Assembly (NCBI GenBank): GCA_016715285.1
Contig: JADKAO010000007.1
Span: forward strand, 186,001 to 250,000
DNA length: 64,000 nt
DNA from: Actinomycetales bacterium
Lineage (GTDB): Bacteria; Actinomycetota; Actinomycetes; Actinomycetales; Dermatophilaceae
Reading direction: 5' to 3'
Positions 62,667 to 64,000 of the stretch are shown piece by piece (position 1 is the first letter of the stretch; every line of letters begins with the position of its first letter). The position numbers and the translations under genes are program-made. The notes under the pieces were generated by a model. That model had not been told where the DNA came from. It worked only from the letters and a program-made list of their open reading frames with translations, and searched no databases.

Positions 62667-64000
62667 ATGGACACCGCCGAAATCAGGCGCCGCTGGCTGG
62701 CCTTCTTCGAGAGCAAGGGCCACACGGTGGTGCCAAGCGCCTCGCTGATCTACGACGACCCCAACCTGCTGTTCGTCAACGCGGGCATGGTGCCCTTCAA
62801 GCCGTACTTCCTCGGACACGAGACCCCGCCCTACGAGCGGGCAACGAGCGTCCAGAAGTGTGTCCGCACCGGGGACATCGAAGAGGTCGGCAAGACCTCG
62901 CGCCACGGCACGTTCTTCCAAATGAATGGCAACTTCTCGTTCGGCGACTACTTCAAGGCCGGCGCGATCGAGCTTGCCTGGGAATTGCTCACCACGCCGA
63001 TCGACGCGGGCGGATATGGGATGGACGGCAACCGCCTCTGGGCGACCGTCTATCACGACGACGACGAGGCTGCCGACCTGTGGGTCCAACTCACCGATAT
63101 CCCGGCTGAGCGGATCGTCCGCCGCGGCATGGCGGACAACTTCTGGTCGATGGGCGTGCCGGGGCCGTGTGGTCCGTGCAGCGAGATCTACTACGACCGG
63201 GGTCCCGAGTACGGTCAGGAGGGCGGCCCGGCGGTCGACGAGGACCGCTACCTCGAAGTGTGGAACCTCGTGTTTATGCAGAACATCCGCGGCGAAGGCG
63301 GCGCCAAGGAGGGTTACCCGATCCTCGGCGAACTCCCGGCCAAGAACGTCGACACCGGAATGGGTCTCGAGCGGATGGCGTCGGTGCTGCAAGGCGTCGA
63401 CAACCTCTACGAGATCGACGAGGTCTTCCCGGTGCTCGCCAAGGCTGCGGCGATGACCGGCAAGACCTATGGCGCGCACTCAGGCAAGGACGCCGCCACC
63501 AGCCACCCGGACGATGTCCGTCTACGGGTAGTAGCCGACCACGTCCGCTCGTCCCTCATGCTCATCGGTGACGGCGTCACCCCGGGCAATGAGGGCCGCG
63601 GCTATGTGCTGCGCAGGATGCTGCGCCGCGCGGTGCGCTCGATGCGCCTGCTCGGTTTCGACGAGCCCTCGCTGCCGCACCTGCTCCCGGTGAGCATGGA
63701 GCGGATGAGCAAGTCATATCCCAACCTCCGCGACGATTGGGACCGGATTTCGAGCATCGCGTATGCCGAGGAGCAGGCTTTCCGTCGGACCCTCGCCTCG
63801 GGCACGACGATCCTCGACACCGCAGTGTCCCGGCTCAAGAGCGCGGGCTCGACCTCGTTGTCGGGGGCGCAGGCCTTCGCGCTGCACGACACCTATGGAT
63901 TCCCGATTGACCTCACCCTCGAGATGGCCGCGGAACAGGGCGTCCAGGTCGACGAAGCTGGGTTCCGCCGGCTCATGCAGGAACAACGCGATCGCGCCAA
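62667..64000 (+). CDS. alaS: Alanyl-tRNA synthetase, N-terminal part (3' end outside window)
   Basis: Charges tRNA-Ala. About 444 residues of roughly 880 are visible. ATG with AAGGAAC upstream. Starts TAEIRRRWLAFFESKGHTVVPSASL (motif 1 region), FVNAGMVPFKPYFLG, HGTFFQMNGNFSFGDYFK (motif 2), then VWNLVFMQNIRGEGG and NVDTGMGLERMASVLQG (motif 3), and the helical tRNA domain (HVRSSLMLIGDGVTPGNEGRGYVLRRMLRRAVR). The editing domain and C-terminal parts are beyond the edge. A motif copy, CGGCATACCC (62632), lies just upstream. Confidence 0.96.
   Translation, partial: MDTAEIRRRWLAFFESKGHTVVPSASLIYDDPNLLFVNAGMVPFKPYFLGHETPPYERATSVQKCVRTGDIEEVGKTSRHGTFFQMNGNFSFGDYFKAGAIELAWELLTTPIDAGGYGMDGNRLWATVYHDDDEAADLWVQLTDIPAERIVRRGMADNFWSMGVPGPCGPCSEIYYDRGPEYGQEGGPAVDEDRYLEVWNLVFMQNIRGEGGAKEGYPILGELPAKNVDTGMGLERMASVLQGVDNLYEIDEVFPVLAKAAAMTGKTYGAHSGKDAATSHPDDVRLRVVADHVRSSLMLIGDGVTPGNEGRGYVLRRMLRRAVRSMRLLGFDEPSLPHLLPVSMERMSKSYPNLRDDWDRISSIAYAEEQAFRRTLASGTTILDTAVSRLKSAGSTSLSGAQAFALHDTYGFPIDLTLEMAAEQGVQVDEAGFRRLMQEQRDRA

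Overview
The window is a high-GC (about two-thirds G+C) actinobacterial chromosome segment. The gene orders dnaE-rluA-hisD, infC-rpmI-rplT-trmH-pheST-argCJBD-argR-argH, mpg-tyrS-rrn and tlyA-nadK-recN-pyrG-Nudix are the usual actinobacterial ones. GTG starts, leaderless promoters, a PriA-type HisA and an rRNA spacer without tRNA genes agree. A member of the order Micrococcales is my best guess from the rRNA and gene order, with modest confidence. Nearly all genes lie on the + strand. The main exceptions are an IS110 transposase, a FetB-like permease, a catalase, a double-hotdog thioesterase and an MMPL transporter.

Layout: 0-2.8 kb holds the 3' part of dnaE and a pseudouridine synthase. 2.8-4.3 kb is an IS110-family insertion with a structured non-coding end. 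4.3-7.2 kb holds oligopeptidase B and a FetB-like permease. 7.3-14 kb is a tightly overlapping his operon (hisD, C, B, H, A plus two unknown genes) running into RidA and SseB genes. 14-20 kb is accessory (VOC, SDR, DUF445, catalase, MFS). 20-27 kb carries infC-rpmI-rplT, an rRNA methyltransferase, pheST and an MFS gene. 27.8-34.3 kb is the arginine cluster without argF or argG. 34.3-37.3 kb carries mpg, the thioesterase and tyrS. 37.3-43.2 kb is a complete 16S-23S-5S operon with promoters and terminator. 43.2-52.1 kb holds TPR, HAD, histone-H1-like, tlyA, nadK, recN and pyrG genes. 52.4-55 kb is a tandem pair of lipoprotein genes fused by a frameshift. 55-64 kb holds Nudix, aspS, MMPL, rarA and a short operon leading to alaS (cut by the window edge).

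The signal that stands out most is not a gene. The 8-mer GTATGCCG (complement CGGCATAC) occurs about 88 times by hand count, on both strands about equally, in coding regions in several reading frames and in gaps. I estimate only 2-3 occurrences from base composition. It is absent from the rRNA operon and the IS element. It behaves like an uptake, recognition or architecture sequence. Other points of interest are a candidate bridge RNA in the IS110 element, an infC with a likely ATC start behind a leader that can pair two copies of the 8-mer, pervasive leaderless promoters, and three small indels (about 46,055, 46,365 and 53,577) that alter two proteins.
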